37,209 bases of DNA. Source: a virus. Location of the stretch: IMG/VR virus record IMGVR_UViG_3300009499_000004, positions 1 to 37,209 of that record; one strand, given 5' to 3'. Below the pieces are notes generated by a model. The model did no database searches. It was not told the origin of the DNA and saw only the letters and a list, made by a program, of their open reading frames with translations. The position numbers were made by a program, and so were the translations under genes. Numbering within the stretch: position 1 is the stretch's first letter; each line of letters begins with the position of its first letter. Positions 7,201-13,619 of this stretch are shown piece by piece.

Positions 7201-9968
7201 GCATATCGGGTACGGACCCAGCTACGGAAGCGGCGATGCTGGCCCATTTCATCACTGTAGAGGGAAGGGTAGCGTCGATAGGTGCAGTCTCCGATCTTCG
7301 CGGCTTTGGCGATGTGCAGAAACTCTTTGGCGCGAAAGATTTGGTGGTCAGCTACAGGGGCAAGGACTATTTCCTGGGAGACATCATGGAGGGGATGCAC
7401 CCAGAGCTTCCGCTGACAGCAGACCAGCTACGCTTCATGCAGATGGGGTGGGAGCTGGGAGATGAGTTGCACGCCTTCGCAAAGGCGCATGGGGTTGACA
7501 TTCCCTTGGCCAAGTACGGTGAGGGACAGCACTGGTGGCACAGGGGAACGGTGTATCGCAGAAATGCCAATGGCCTGATAGACACTGGCGTGATTCGGGG
7601 CGGGCGGGCTGGAAGGTACGTCGCGGCCATGATGGGGATCGAGAAGCCACGGCAGTTTGACACGATGGCCGACGCACGAGCGCAGGGGTTTTATCATCTG
7701 GACCCGACCGATGCCATGCAGGTTGCTGTGCAGGATGTGTACCGTCGAATCGGCGACGAGCGACTGAAGGCTCATGTTCTGGAGCATATTGCCTCTCGCA
7801 CGGAGGCGCCGGCGCGCTGGGGAGAGGTGGAACTTCCGGGAATGCCGGGACGCTTCTTCGAGGCTGGAGAAGTTGGCCCAGTCAGGGACTACCTGAGAGA
7901 TTTGGGATTGTCATGGGTGGATACTTTCGCTACAGGTGTAAATATAGTGAACCGCGTCCCGCGCACGGTTCTCACGTCACTTGACCCTGGCCCTGCACTG
8001 TTGCAACTACAGGGAGTCATGCTGACCTATCCCAGAGTCTGGACAGCAGGGGTGCTCAAGGGCTGGCAGGAACCCTTTAGCCCTGGGGCGATGGCTAGGT
8101 TTCTCTCGGAGCCTCAGCACGCTGCAACTTTGCGTAGGTTCGCACCGTTTGGCTTGAACGCCCACGGTTCGGAGTTGACGGAGGGTGCGAGGGGAATCTT
8201 TGCAGAGCATGGGCCTCTGACCAGGATACCAGTTGTGAGCAAGATACCTCTGCTTCGCCATGTGCCCGTTCTGCTAGGCAAAGGGGTCAGAATCGGCTCG
8301 GCCATATTTGACAATCAGATGCTCGCTATACGCATTATGGGCATTGAAGCCACCGAATACATGATAAAGAAGCCAGAGGACGCTTTCGAGCTAGTTCGGC
8401 ATTGGAACACGTTTACCGGGGTTTCCGAGCCCGGGTCGTATGGGATAAGCAGGTCTCAGCAGCTCAAGGAGGCAGCGTTTGGATTTGCTCCCAAGCTGCT
8501 ACGCTCCACGCTCAGCATAGTGGCGGATGTGTTCCAGGGGGGCTTGCGGGGCAAGATGGCCCGTGAGTCGTTGGGGAAGATGGGAGTCCTTGGATTGCTG
8601 GGCTACCTGGCGATATGCCAGGCCCTCAATCAGAAGCCGCGGTTGGACCCGAAGGAGGGCAGCCGGTGGATGACTGTGACAGTTGGCGATCAGGTGGTGG
8701 GCTTTGGCGGTCCGTACTTTATGGTCCTTCGGACGCTCATTCAGATGGCGACTGGAGGCTCAGAGGCCGCAGTGGAGACGGCAGGTCGCTTTGTGCGGTC
8801 GCGGCTCTCGCCTGGTGTATCAACAGGCTGGGACGTTCTCACCCGCAAAGATGCTATTGCTATGCCTGTGCCTATGAGCATCCCGAAGCTCACTCAGTAT
8901 GTGCTGAAGAATAACCTGATCCCGATCTGGCTTCAGGGCGTCACCGAGTCGGGGGTGACAGACTGGGAGAACTACATAGAGATTGGCGCGATGGAGCTGG
9001 CTGGTCTGCGGGTGTTCCCTGTTTCTCCAGCGAGGAAGCGCAACGAGATCAGGGAGCGGCTGGCGCAGGCTACATTCGGGAAGCCGTGGGCAAGTCTGAG
9101 CCGCCCCGAGACGTACCAGTTGGAGCAGGTGCCTGAACTGGGCCAGGCTGTGGAGGAGGCGCGGGCTCTGGCCCTGAAGCGAGAGACGCCCTGGGGACTC
9201 TTCTGGGCCGATGTTGACAGCCAAAGAGAACCGTATAGAATAGAGATAGCGGAACTAGGCCAGGAATTGCAGGCGGGGCAGCGAACGGGCCGGTCCTACC
9301 GCGAGGAACTGACCCAGCGGCAGATGATAATGGCCCGCATCCCGGAGATGCTCCAGAGGACGCGGGAGTACCAGGACATCCGTCTGGAGGGGCGCGAGCC
9401 AGAGACCGCGGTAGATCGGTTCATAGACGCCTACTACAAGATAGCCGACGAGACCCGCGATCCGCTGACAGGGGTGGCGGACGCACGGCAGATCGTGATG
9501 GACAGGGAGGCACTCAAGACCCGAACGCCAGACGACGTGGTGCGGCAAGCGATGGGCTACATCAATCGCAAGCTGGACCCGGAGTACGTGCAAGCGCGAG
9601 ACCTGTACTACGAGTACATGCGCATCCCGCAGTACCTTGGGCTGAACGAGGATGAGGCGCAACTGGCGAACGAGGCCATCCGCACCTACCGAGATATGCG
9701 GCGGGCCAACCCGCAGATGCACCCCGACTGGACACGGGCCTATCTGGCCAAGTATAATCCAGAGGGCTACAAGCTGATGCTGGTGGCCCAGCGGAGGCGC
9801 AATCCGGCCAGGCAGCGCTTCTGGGCGGCACACCCGCTGCTGTCGAAGTTCTACAGCGACCTGACGACCGAGGAGCTGGAGCTGGTGCTCCCAGAGGAGA
9901 ATCTGTGGCAGCCGCAGCCACAGGCGCGGCTTCCGGCGTTCGCGGGATCGCTGAGCTACGGCCAATGA
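4236..9968 (+). CDS. Giant 1910-residue polyvalent/ejection-type virion protein
   Basis: Start ATG 4236 overlaps the glycosyltransferase stop. Visible layout: an N-terminal Trp-rich peptide; a Pro/Thr linker (about residues 30-50); a helical region to about 330; an alpha/beta part (about 400-600); an SH3-like stretch (TFRAGQRVRSGPQEGFIAE); Pro/Ala/Gly linkers up to about 935; then a long helical C-terminal half. That half includes a hydrophobic segment near residue 1450 (GVLGLLGYLAICQAL), followed by a WMTVTVGDQVVGFGG strand region, as in C-terminal domains of phage 'large polyvalent' proteins. (R)LPAFA occurs near residues 52 and 184 and close to the C-terminus. Such multidomain proteins are usually packaged and ejected with the DNA, and individual domains may act on the host. 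No catalytic motif was identified with confidence, and no tape-measure-like hydrophobic periodicity was seen. Confidence 0.7.
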   Translation: MSWWQWATEEEKSRFDAHELLREYRPPEAPKPPAVPTPTPRPVPTPAPAAPRLPAFAPQVEPELAAQGQRMTYPGAVRAAVGQIPSFVRSLRDLVVTGRLPEQEPTWAQPITRTWEDFRQQILRPASMLTQERIAAPLLGELMRWNVPYRMLAPERAGPSPWGEIPELAKRAVDVGEPLPGVGRLPAFAKQRYEEARAYEPTLPAGVRLVGRQLLDPLGLGGAWASTMLTGPLGAIYRIVDIADYTAFLLSATPDELKVAAALIGVGITARNLPKIRAFVKRVAGGATPAMRRAAQEAAPAVQRFMAEEAGAAEILGRPPVPSAERWNEIQDQLVPLRRRFEELTYGPIRAQRRDNIFERMRKQIEALEEEAAFHKPAVEEPAAAEIPGRPPVPEVEPEDFVQRVSRRVDEDSLKMGRRLRLSKPERLLTVVVDGEPAWSYEGFFIEVGETPARFKGAQSVDRGAVSWLALFEGEGSPALPMGTARGDYLADKVKTGDEVVFISEAGDAISVATRYWGYFQKKYKDAEWRMYGPDKGVEVRSRGRTVGFIMPFVRQGRLPSEVFTQWSDLVTRETPTTEIGGKTFRAGQRVRSGPQEGFIAETAHGWVMRADTPLVPGARRDIPLRDIADYIEPIGPDVAAPVRPEAPVAVPEAAPEAMRPMEVPPEEAARLAREAEEAAGQRALGAPAPEAKEYWQMTREEYEGRRLYSPSWDPEHREVIEEALAEARPVPAKVLAEYPDLARAAPAPEAPPVRAVAPAGLPDPWTLPRDLYVRATGATDRADVLQAQMQWRTGIEEAYRRGEIDLGTRGLSKAADMVIRDLRARPPAPVRAPVTRPVTPGVAPLAEPAVPPPAVPAFPPVTAQPVPGAGGIPGQPLAPGAGAAVVAPAGRPVQPPLAAAGVQIAPGGPPAGAVPPAAPPGAVVPPPGSPQLPGFVTRPPTAPGRLASILDSGEILSSQRRPDLARRMMTFAETHHVTPMVKLLRSIGISGTDPATEAAMLAHFITVEGRVASIGAVSDLRGFGDVQKLFGAKDLVVSYRGKDYFLGDIMEGMHPELPLTADQLRFMQMGWELGDELHAFAKAHGVDIPLAKYGEGQHWWHRGTVYRRNANGLIDTGVIRGGRAGRYVAAMMGIEKPRQFDTMADARAQGFYHLDPTDAMQVAVQDVYRRIGDERLKAHVLEHIASRTEAPARWGEVELPGMPGRFFEAGEVGPVRDYLRDLGLSWVDTFATGVNIVNRVPRTVLTSLDPGPALLQLQGVMLTYPRVWTAGVLKGWQEPFSPGAMARFLSEPQHAATLRRFAPFGLNAHGSELTEGARGIFAEHGPLTRIPVVSKIPLLRHVPVLLGKGVRIGSAIFDNQMLAIRIMGIEATEYMIKKPEDAFELVRHWNTFTGVSEPGSYGISRSQQLKEAAFGFAPKLLRSTLSIVADVFQGGLRGKMARESLGKMGVLGLLGYLAICQALNQKPRLDPKEGSRWMTVTVGDQVVGFGGPYFMVLRTLIQMATGGSEAAVETAGRFVRSRLSPGVSTGWDVLTRKDAIAMPVPMSIPKLTQYVLKNNLIPIWLQGVTESGVTDWENYIEIGAMELAGLRVFPVSPARKRNEIRERLAQATFGKPWASLSRPETYQLEQVPELGQAVEEARALALKRETPWGLFWADVDSQREPYRIEIAELGQELQAGQRTGRSYREELTQRQMIMARIPEMLQRTREYQDIRLEGREPETAVDRFIDAYYKIADETRDPLTGVADARQIVMDREALKTRTPDDVVRQAMGYINRKLDPEYVQARDLYYEYMRIPQYLGLNEDEAQLANEAIRTYRDMRRANPQMHPDWTRAYLAKYNPEGYKLMLVAQRRRNPARQRFWAAHPLLSKFYSDLTTEELELVLPEENLWQPQPQARLPAFAGSLSYGQ

Positions 9969-10096
9969 TGGAGCGCGAGTTCTGGCTAGCAATACGCGAG
10001 GCGCTACTGGCCCTGATTGATGCACTGGAGCGCTGGCTGGGCCTGAAGCCCAGGACGAGCGAGATCAGGAAAGAGTGGAAGAGAGATAGACGGTGA
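9965..10096 (+). CDS. Small amphipathic basic protein, 43 residues
   Basis: ATG 9965 overlaps the stop of the giant protein gene (CAATGATGG). The product, beginning MMEREFWLAIREALLALIDA, has a single amphipathic or weakly hydrophobic helix and a strongly basic tail (RKEWKRDRR). It may associate with membrane or nucleic acid; no family was recognised. Its stop overlaps a GTG that opens a 12-codon frame (10093-10131) ending in ESGLRP, through the hairpin repeat. Confidence 0.6.
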   Translation: MMEREFWLAIREALLALIDALERWLGLKPRTSEIRKEWKRDRR

Positions 10097-10104
10097 CAAA
10101 GCGA

Positions 10105-10128
10105 CAAAGTGAAAGTGGCCTTCGGCCA
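10105..10128 (+). repeat. 24-bp hairpin element, copy 2
   Basis: Same core as copy 1, immediately downstream of the 43-residue gene and upstream of the structured intergenic block. It is read in the same codon phase (Q-S-ESGLRP, then stop) by a 12-codon GTG frame at 10093-10131. Confidence 0.93.
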
Positions 10129-10129
10129 T

Positions 10130-10260
10130 AGTCCTACGGACAACTGAATAGGCAACCCATTCGGAGTGCCGCTTCTTGTGCGGGACCTTAGATAGGCCCG
10201 CTGGGAAGCGGCCTTTTTTTGTGGCTAGGACTATCGGTTCGCCGATAGGACTATCCGTAG
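10130..10260 (+). other. Structured intergenic block between ejection and capsid genes
   Basis: No gene of credible size is present. Successive foldable segments are GGCA/TGCC (about 10151-10170), CCGC/GCGG (10169-10183), the terminator at 10195-10220, and a perfect CTATCGG-TTCG-CCGATAG hairpin (10231-10248). AGTCCTACGGA at 10130 is the inverse of TCCGTAGGACT at 19557. TAGGACTATC occurs twice (10226, 10245). The block could be a terminator region, a processed non-coding RNA, or a regulator of capsid expression. Confidence 0.65.
10195..10220 (+). terminator. Rho-independent terminator upstream of the capsid operon
   Basis: GGCCCGCT, loop GGGA, AGCGGCC, with one bulged C in the stem, followed directly by seven T residues (10214-10220). 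This is the clearest intrinsic terminator in the genome. It separates the packaging/ejection transcript from the scaffold-capsid genes, or attenuates read-through into them. Confidence 0.85.
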
Positions 10261-10288
10261 CACCATCAGTTTACGAAAGGAGTGTTCG

Positions 10289-11017
10289 ATGGCACCAGAG
10301 ACTTCCGAGGCTCAGGTAGCAGGGCCACAGGAGCCAGGGCAGGAGCGCGTTCCAGCAGCTTCTATACAGGAGCCAGCAGGGACGACCGCACCGCCCGCTT
10401 CCGAGACCCAGGCGCCAGTAGCAGGGCAGCAACCTGTGGCAGGCGCGGCGCCAGCCGCTCCAGCGATCAGCGTAGAGGAACGAGTCCGACGAGGAATCCA
10501 GGCTGGGATGGACAGCGCACTCAGCAAGGCGCAGGGACGCTGGGAGACGCAGCAGATGCAGCGGCTTCAGCAAGAGGCGTTTCAGCGCCAGGTTCAGTCG
10601 ATGAGTCCGGCAGAGCTGGGCCAGATGATGAAGGACAACCAGCGAATGGAGCCGATCATCCAGCAGAGAATGCAGGCCCAACGTGCGCAGGACTTTGGCG
10701 CGTTGGTGCAGGGCATGATCGACCCAATAGCCGACGAGGCAAAGAAGGCTGAGCTGGCAGAGATGGCCTACAGCAACCCATCCTGGGAGGCATTCTTCGG
10801 GAGCGTTCAGAAGGCGATTGTGGAGCAGGAGCTGGCCAAGGAGCGGCCGAAGCTGCGAACGCAGATTCAGGAGTCGCTGAACAGGGAACAGACCGCAGCG
10901 CTGACTGGATCTGGCCCACAGCTAGGGGCTGGGCTTCTCGCGTCTCATCGAGACCTTGCAGATATGACCACCGATGAGAAGCTAGATCGCGGGCTAAAAG
11001 AACTCTGGGGAGAGTAA
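10289..11017 (+). CDS. Capsid scaffolding protein
   Basis: 242 residues, ATG 10289 preceded by AAGGAG. The N-terminal 60 residues are Pro/Ala/Gln-rich and disordered. The remainder is Gln/Glu/Arg-rich alpha-helix with predicted coiled coil (RWETQQMQRLQQEAFQRQ) and a charged C-terminal helix (DEKLDRGLKELWGE). This architecture, placed directly before the major capsid gene, is characteristic of phage scaffolding proteins. These fill the procapsid and leave or are degraded before packaging. No protease was recognised in the genome, so exit without cleavage is likely. Confidence 0.85.
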   Translation: MAPETSEAQVAGPQEPGQERVPAASIQEPAGTTAPPASETQAPVAGQQPVAGAAPAAPAISVEERVRRGIQAGMDSALSKAQGRWETQQMQRLQQEAFQRQVQSMSPAELGQMMKDNQRMEPIIQQRMQAQRAQDFGALVQGMIDPIADEAKKAELAEMAYSNPSWEAFFGSVQKAIVEQELAKERPKLRTQIQESLNREQTAALTGSGPQLGAGLLASHRDLADMTTDEKLDRGLKELWGE

Positions 11018-11065
11018 GGTCCCCATAGGGCTATTAGTTTGCGCGGCTAGCGGGAGGTAACGAAA

Positions 11066-11998
11066 GTGGCTATAGGACTACTCGAGGCAGCCAACCTGAC
11101 GCAGGACACCCTGCACATCGGCTTGATCGAGGAGTTGATAAAGACTTCTCCTCTGATCAAGCGGCTGCCTTTCGTGACCGCTGTTGGAAGTGCCATGAAG
11201 ATCGTCCGCGAGGACGAGGACAATCCACCTGGTATCCAGTTCGTGGGTCCCAGCGATGAGATCACCGAGAGCACGGGGGACACCTCCACGCAGACCTACA
11301 ATCTGACCATCCTGATCGGGGATGCGGATGTATCTACCTTCATCCAGCAGACCCAGAGCAACAAGATGGACCAGATGAAGACCCAGGTCAAGATGAAGCT
11401 GAAGCAGCTGGCGCACAAGTTCGAGGAGACCTTCATCTACGGCGACGAGGACATCGACAACCAGTTCGACGGTTTCCAGAACGGCGCTATGTGCACCGCT
11501 ACGCAAAGGCTTTGTCTGGGTACAGGCGCAACAGGGGCAACGTTGACCCTGTACGATCTGCACCACCTTGTGGACACCGTGCTGGGCGAGCCGCCGGACA
11601 TTCTGCTGCTGAACAAGGAAATCATGCGCAGGCTCACGGTCAAGTTGGCTTCAGTTGGCTCGTACCAGACTCAGAGAGACGAGTATGGCGATCTGTGGGC
11701 CTACTGGCGAGGGATTCCGCTGGTCGTAACCGACTGGCTCACGCAGACCGAGGCCATCCTGGCCACGGCCTACAAGGCCAAGACCGGCGGGGTCACCTCT
11801 AGCATCATCGCCGTTCGCTTCGGCGAGGGCGACGGTGTGTGCGGCTTGCAGAACGGCACCATCACCACGGAGAAGTTCGACAAGCTGGAGACGAAGGACG
11901 CCAAGCGGACCAGGCTCAAGTGGTACGTAGGCTCCATCATCTACTCCACGAAGTCCCTGGCGATCCTCAGCGGCATCACCGACGCGGCGATGACATAG
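11066..11998 (+). CDS. Major capsid protein, HK97-like fold
   Basis: 310 residues from GTG 11066 (SD GGGAGG at 11052). Features typical of HK97-fold capsids include the N-terminal helix (LTQDTLHIGLIEELIKTSPLIKRLPF), an E-loop-like stretch around residues 45-75, a spine helix rich in Gln/Lys (MDQMKTQVKMKLKQLAHKFEE), and the P-domain/A-domain segment with LLNKEIMRR and GIPLVVTDWL. Length is on the small side for the family and there is no obvious N-terminal delta domain, consistent with the separate scaffold encoded just upstream. Confidence 0.9.
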   Translation: MAIGLLEAANLTQDTLHIGLIEELIKTSPLIKRLPFVTAVGSAMKIVREDEDNPPGIQFVGPSDEITESTGDTSTQTYNLTILIGDADVSTFIQQTQSNKMDQMKTQVKMKLKQLAHKFEETFIYGDEDIDNQFDGFQNGAMCTATQRLCLGTGATGATLTLYDLHHLVDTVLGEPPDILLLNKEIMRRLTVKLASVGSYQTQRDEYGDLWAYWRGIPLVVTDWLTQTEAILATAYKAKTGGVTSSIIAVRFGEGDGVCGLQNGTITTEKFDKLETKDAKRTRLKWYVGSIIYSTKSLAILSGITDAAMT

Positions 11999-12008
11999 GA
12001 GGGATGAC

Positions 12009-12398
12009 ATGGGATTTGCAGATACGAATACCAGGGTGATCTTGCAGGGCATCGGCCCTGTGCCGGTCAGCCTGGCGACGCCAGTCAGCCGTGGCGACCT
12101 CCTGGCCATCTCCGGCTCGCAGTGGGCACCGGCAAGCGCGGTAACCGCTGATGCGCTGTTCCCAGCACTCCTTGTAGCTGGCGAGACGGGCGACACAGAC
12201 GACACCATCACCGCCTTCATGCAGGCCGTCGTTGGCAACTTTGTGAGTGCGTCTGGCTTGAAGACCTTGTACCTGTCCGACACAGCGGGCAACTATGCTT
12301 CCGCTGCAGGGACGCAGCCGCAGGTTGTTGGCTGTATGGCTGCGAGCGCTGTGGCTTTCGTCGGTCCGGCGTCCTACAGTACAGGCACGTTGTTCTGA
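12009..12398 (+). CDS. Capsid decoration/cement protein (DUF2190-like)
   Basis: 129 residues; its SD (AGGAGGG) starts in the capsid gene's stop region. It is a small beta-rich protein rich in Ala/Gly/Thr/Val (VSRGDLLAISGSQWAPASAV; LYLSDTAGNYASAAGTQPQVVGCMAAS), matching the style of DUF2190-type proteins that bind outside capsids next to the major capsid gene. No catalytic residues are seen. The assignment rests on composition, pattern and position. Confidence 0.75.
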   Translation: MGFADTNTRVILQGIGPVPVSLATPVSRGDLLAISGSQWAPASAVTADALFPALLVAGETGDTDDTITAFMQAVVGNFVSASGLKTLYLSDTAGNYASAAGTQPQVVGCMAASAVAFVGPASYSTGTLF

Positions 12399-12419
12399 CC
12401 AAGGCCGCGAGAACAATCA

Positions 12420-12469
12420 AGGGGGGCGGCCTGAGAGTCGCTCCCCTGGCACCCGGTAGTTCAGGGTGC
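12420..12469 (+). promoter_or_regulatory. Tandem hairpins in the capsid-adaptor spacer
   Basis: AGGGGGGCG pairs with CGCTCCCCT (12420-12447; 9 bp including one G-U). It is followed immediately by GCACCC/GGGTGC (12449-12469; perfect 6 bp), just before the SD AAGGAGAG of the next gene. There is no T-tract, so it is more likely an mRNA stability, processing or translation-tuning element than a terminator. Confidence 0.6.
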
Positions 12470-12482
12470 AAGGAGAGGGCCT

Positions 12483-13355
12483 ATGGCCACGAGTCTCAAG
12501 TCGTTGAGACAGGGGCTGGGCCTCGACCTGGCTGAGTGCACCGTCGCAACCGTCACGAGCGCAGGGGCGACGACCATAACTGCTGCGACGCTAGTGGACA
12601 ACGATGCGTCCAGCAGCAAGTACGACCGTGCCTGGCTGAAAGTGACCGACGGGGACGCGGCGGGCAGCGTGCGCCGGATACGCGAGACCGACGAGGATGA
12701 GACGGTCAAGGGCTTCGATCCGGCCAATGGCATCCTGCAGTGGTCGCGCGACCTGAGCGACGTGCCAGCGCCAGGGGACGAGTTCGAGATACACCAGCTC
12801 CTGGACCCTGACCGCATGGACACGCTGATAAACCGCGCCTTGCAACGGTGCTCCCACCTGGAGCAAGAGGACATCACCGTCGTCTCAGGGCAGCGAGAGT
12901 ACAGCCTAGCCGCCTACACCTGGCTCACGCGCCAGCAGCAGATCACCCAGGTCTGGTGGAGACAGGGCAGCACCGCTCTGAAGTACAAGTACCACCCCCT
13001 TTCCTGGTGGGAGGTCTTTGACGATGCGGGCGTGCTGACCCTGCACATCCGGCCCCTGGCCGCAGAGGGCGATACCATTGTGCTTGAGGGGATAGCCCCG
13101 TACGGGGCACTCTCTGCCGACGACGAAGAGACCGACTGCCCCGCCGAGTGGGTGAGGGCCATGGCCCGCTGGGAGATATACAACTGGCTGGTGCAGTCGG
13201 GGGCTGCACAGGATGTCTCTCGATATGAGGAGAGGCGCACGGAAGCATACAGAGACGCTCGCAGGCTTTACAAGCTGCATGCGCCCAGGCCCAGGCCACG
13301 AATCCAGCTGCCGGATAGCCCCGCGCGCGGTTACTCTAGCCAGGTTGCGCACTAG
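12483..13355 (+). CDS. Head-tail adaptor/connector protein
   Basis: 290 residues. The central segment LLDPDRMDTLINRALQRC followed by a beta-rich middle and a C-terminal helix of the type WVRAMARWEIYNWL resembles phage adaptor proteins. These sit below the portal (the role of T7 gp11 or P22 gp4) and seed tail attachment. The N-terminal 90 residues look like a beta-domain (TVATVTSAGATTITAATLV). Position after capsid and decoration genes supports this. Sequence similarity is only at the pattern level. Confidence 0.65.
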   Translation: MATSLKSLRQGLGLDLAECTVATVTSAGATTITAATLVDNDASSSKYDRAWLKVTDGDAAGSVRRIRETDEDETVKGFDPANGILQWSRDLSDVPAPGDEFEIHQLLDPDRMDTLINRALQRCSHLEQEDITVVSGQREYSLAAYTWLTRQQQITQVWWRQGSTALKYKYHPLSWWEVFDDAGVLTLHIRPLAAEGDTIVLEGIAPYGALSADDEETDCPAEWVRAMARWEIYNWLVQSGAAQDVSRYEERRTEAYRDARRLYKLHAPRPRPRIQLPDSPARGYSSQVAH

Positions 13356-13364
13356 CTGCCATCG

Positions 13365-13616
13365 ATGAAGCTTTTTCATGGCACGACGCCTGCCGCCTGG
13401 GAACGAATCAAGGTAGAGGGTCTGAAGGCGGGAAATGAGTGGGGGCTGGTGTATCTGACACCCCTGGTTCAAGAAGCCCAGCGCTATGGAGGCATCGTCC
13501 TTGAGGTGGAGACAGGCGATCTGCGGCTGACGGCTTTTGAGGACTGCAAGGAATGGGAAGTGCTTTGCTGGAGCCGGGAGCCCATACCACCTAGTCAGAT
13601 CAAGCTAATGAGCTGA
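13365..13616 (+). CDS. Mini ADP-ribosyltransferase/KptA-like domain protein
   Basis: 83 residues, ATG 13365. The protein opens with LFHGTTPAAWERIKVEGL, has VYLTPLVQEAQRYGG, and then VLEVETGDLRL. This is the H-(G-T) and Y arrangement of small ADP-ribosyltransferase or RNA 2'-phosphotransferase-like folds, with His5 and a Tyr near residue 28 as the NAD-binding pair. The third catalytic position is uncertain. Such enzymes use NAD+ to modify, or remove phosphate from, protein or nucleic-acid targets. Lying between adaptor and nozzle genes, it could be late-expressed or packaged. No SD is obvious, so expression may depend on coupling. Target unknown. Confidence 0.6.
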   Translation: MKLFHGTTPAAWERIKVEGLKAGNEWGLVYLTPLVQEAQRYGGIVLEVETGDLRLTAFEDCKEWEVLCWSREPIPPSQIKLMS

Positions 13617-13619
13617 AAG

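Noticed and set aside
10130-10260. tRNA or known riboswitch in the structured gap
   Set aside because: No cloverleaf, anticodon stem or recognised riboswitch core could be drawn; only independent hairpins.
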